Source of the DNA: Cenarchaeum sp. SB0662_bin_33
GTDB taxonomy: Archaea > Thermoproteota > Nitrososphaeria > Nitrososphaerales > Nitrosopumilaceae
Length of the DNA: 11,863 nucleotides
Direction of reading: 5' to 3'
NCBI GenBank assembly: GCA_009840065.1
Contig: VXON01000173.1
Span: forward strand, 1 to 11,863
Shown piece after piece: positions 11,775 through 11,863 of this stretch. Both the position numbers and the translations under genes were made by a program. The notes under the pieces are model-generated. The model was not told the origin of the DNA and did no database searches. It saw only the letters and a list, made by a program, of their open reading frames with translations. Numbering within the stretch: position 1 is the first letter of the stretch; every line of letters starts with the position of its first letter.

Positions 11775-11863
11775 TTGAATAAGATAAAGTCTGTAGTATT
11801 GGTGATGGTGGCCACCTTGCTGGCATATGGTGTGCCAGGTTTGGCTGCTGCAGACGTACAGAT
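11775..11863 (+). CDS. Exported protein, N-terminal fragment (cut by the window edge)
   Basis: The first 29 residues are visible. They form a textbook Sec signal peptide: short basic n-region NKIK, hydrophobic core SVVLVMVATLLAYGVPG, and a small-residue cleavage region LAAAD, with cutting likely after an Ala near residues 24-26. The product is therefore secreted or anchored outside the membrane; its function cannot be told from this fragment. The start is TTG, fixed by the TATA box 27 bases upstream. It is transcribed away from the rpoD operon. Confidence 0.75.
   Translation, partial: MNKIKSVVLVMVATLLAYGVPGLAAADVQ

Overview
The window comes from an archaeon, most probably an ammonia-oxidising Nitrososphaerota (Thaumarchaeota) of the marine Nitrosopumilales/Cenarchaeum type. 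The basis is the archaeal cluster rpoD - eL18 - uL13 - uS9, a coenzyme F420 gene (cofE), archaeal-type isopropylmalate/homoaconitate dehydratase subunits, and TATA-like boxes placed about 24-28 bases before many start codons, which fits leaderless transcripts. By eye the base composition is intermediate, richer in GC than Nitrosopumilus maritimus. The species is not determined.

Left part (1-4169): small single genes separated by long gaps full of decayed mobile DNA. An HD-domain phosphohydrolase is translationally coupled to a 40-residue C2H2 zinc-finger protein. Then come an aquaporin with an unusual predicted selectivity filter, a winged-helix regulator, a 54-residue two-helix membrane protein and an RNase HI-like protein. 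The gaps hold two diverged copies (A, 998-1383; B, 3233-3713) of an undescribed-looking element with about 16-bp imperfect terminal inverted repeats. Copy B contains a 172-bp MITE-like segment with perfect 26-bp arms. A broken IS200/IS605-type tnpB remnant lies at 2202-2513.

Middle (4170-8962): cofE and a small hypothetical membrane protein on the minus strand, then a tightly overlapping four-gene plus-strand operon with two complete aconitase-family hydro-lyases in series. The first pair is archaeal-type (leuC/leuD or lysT/lysU) and the second is bacterial-type leuC/leuD. They probably serve two parallel 2-oxoacid chain-extension pathways (leucine, and perhaps alpha-aminoadipate lysine synthesis).

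Right part (8916-11578): a minus-strand information-processing operon, rpoD, eL18, uL13, uS9, followed by a sugar-phosphate nucleotidyltransferase where rpoN is commonly found. The eL18/uL13 junction has been tandemly duplicated, giving uL13 a repetitive N-terminal extension. At the right edge a divergent gene for an exported protein begins and runs off the window.

No CRISPR array, rRNA or tRNA gene was seen. The best candidate for something new is the A/B element family with its nested palindromic insert. The eL18/uL13 junction duplication and the double dehydratase operon are the next most interesting.
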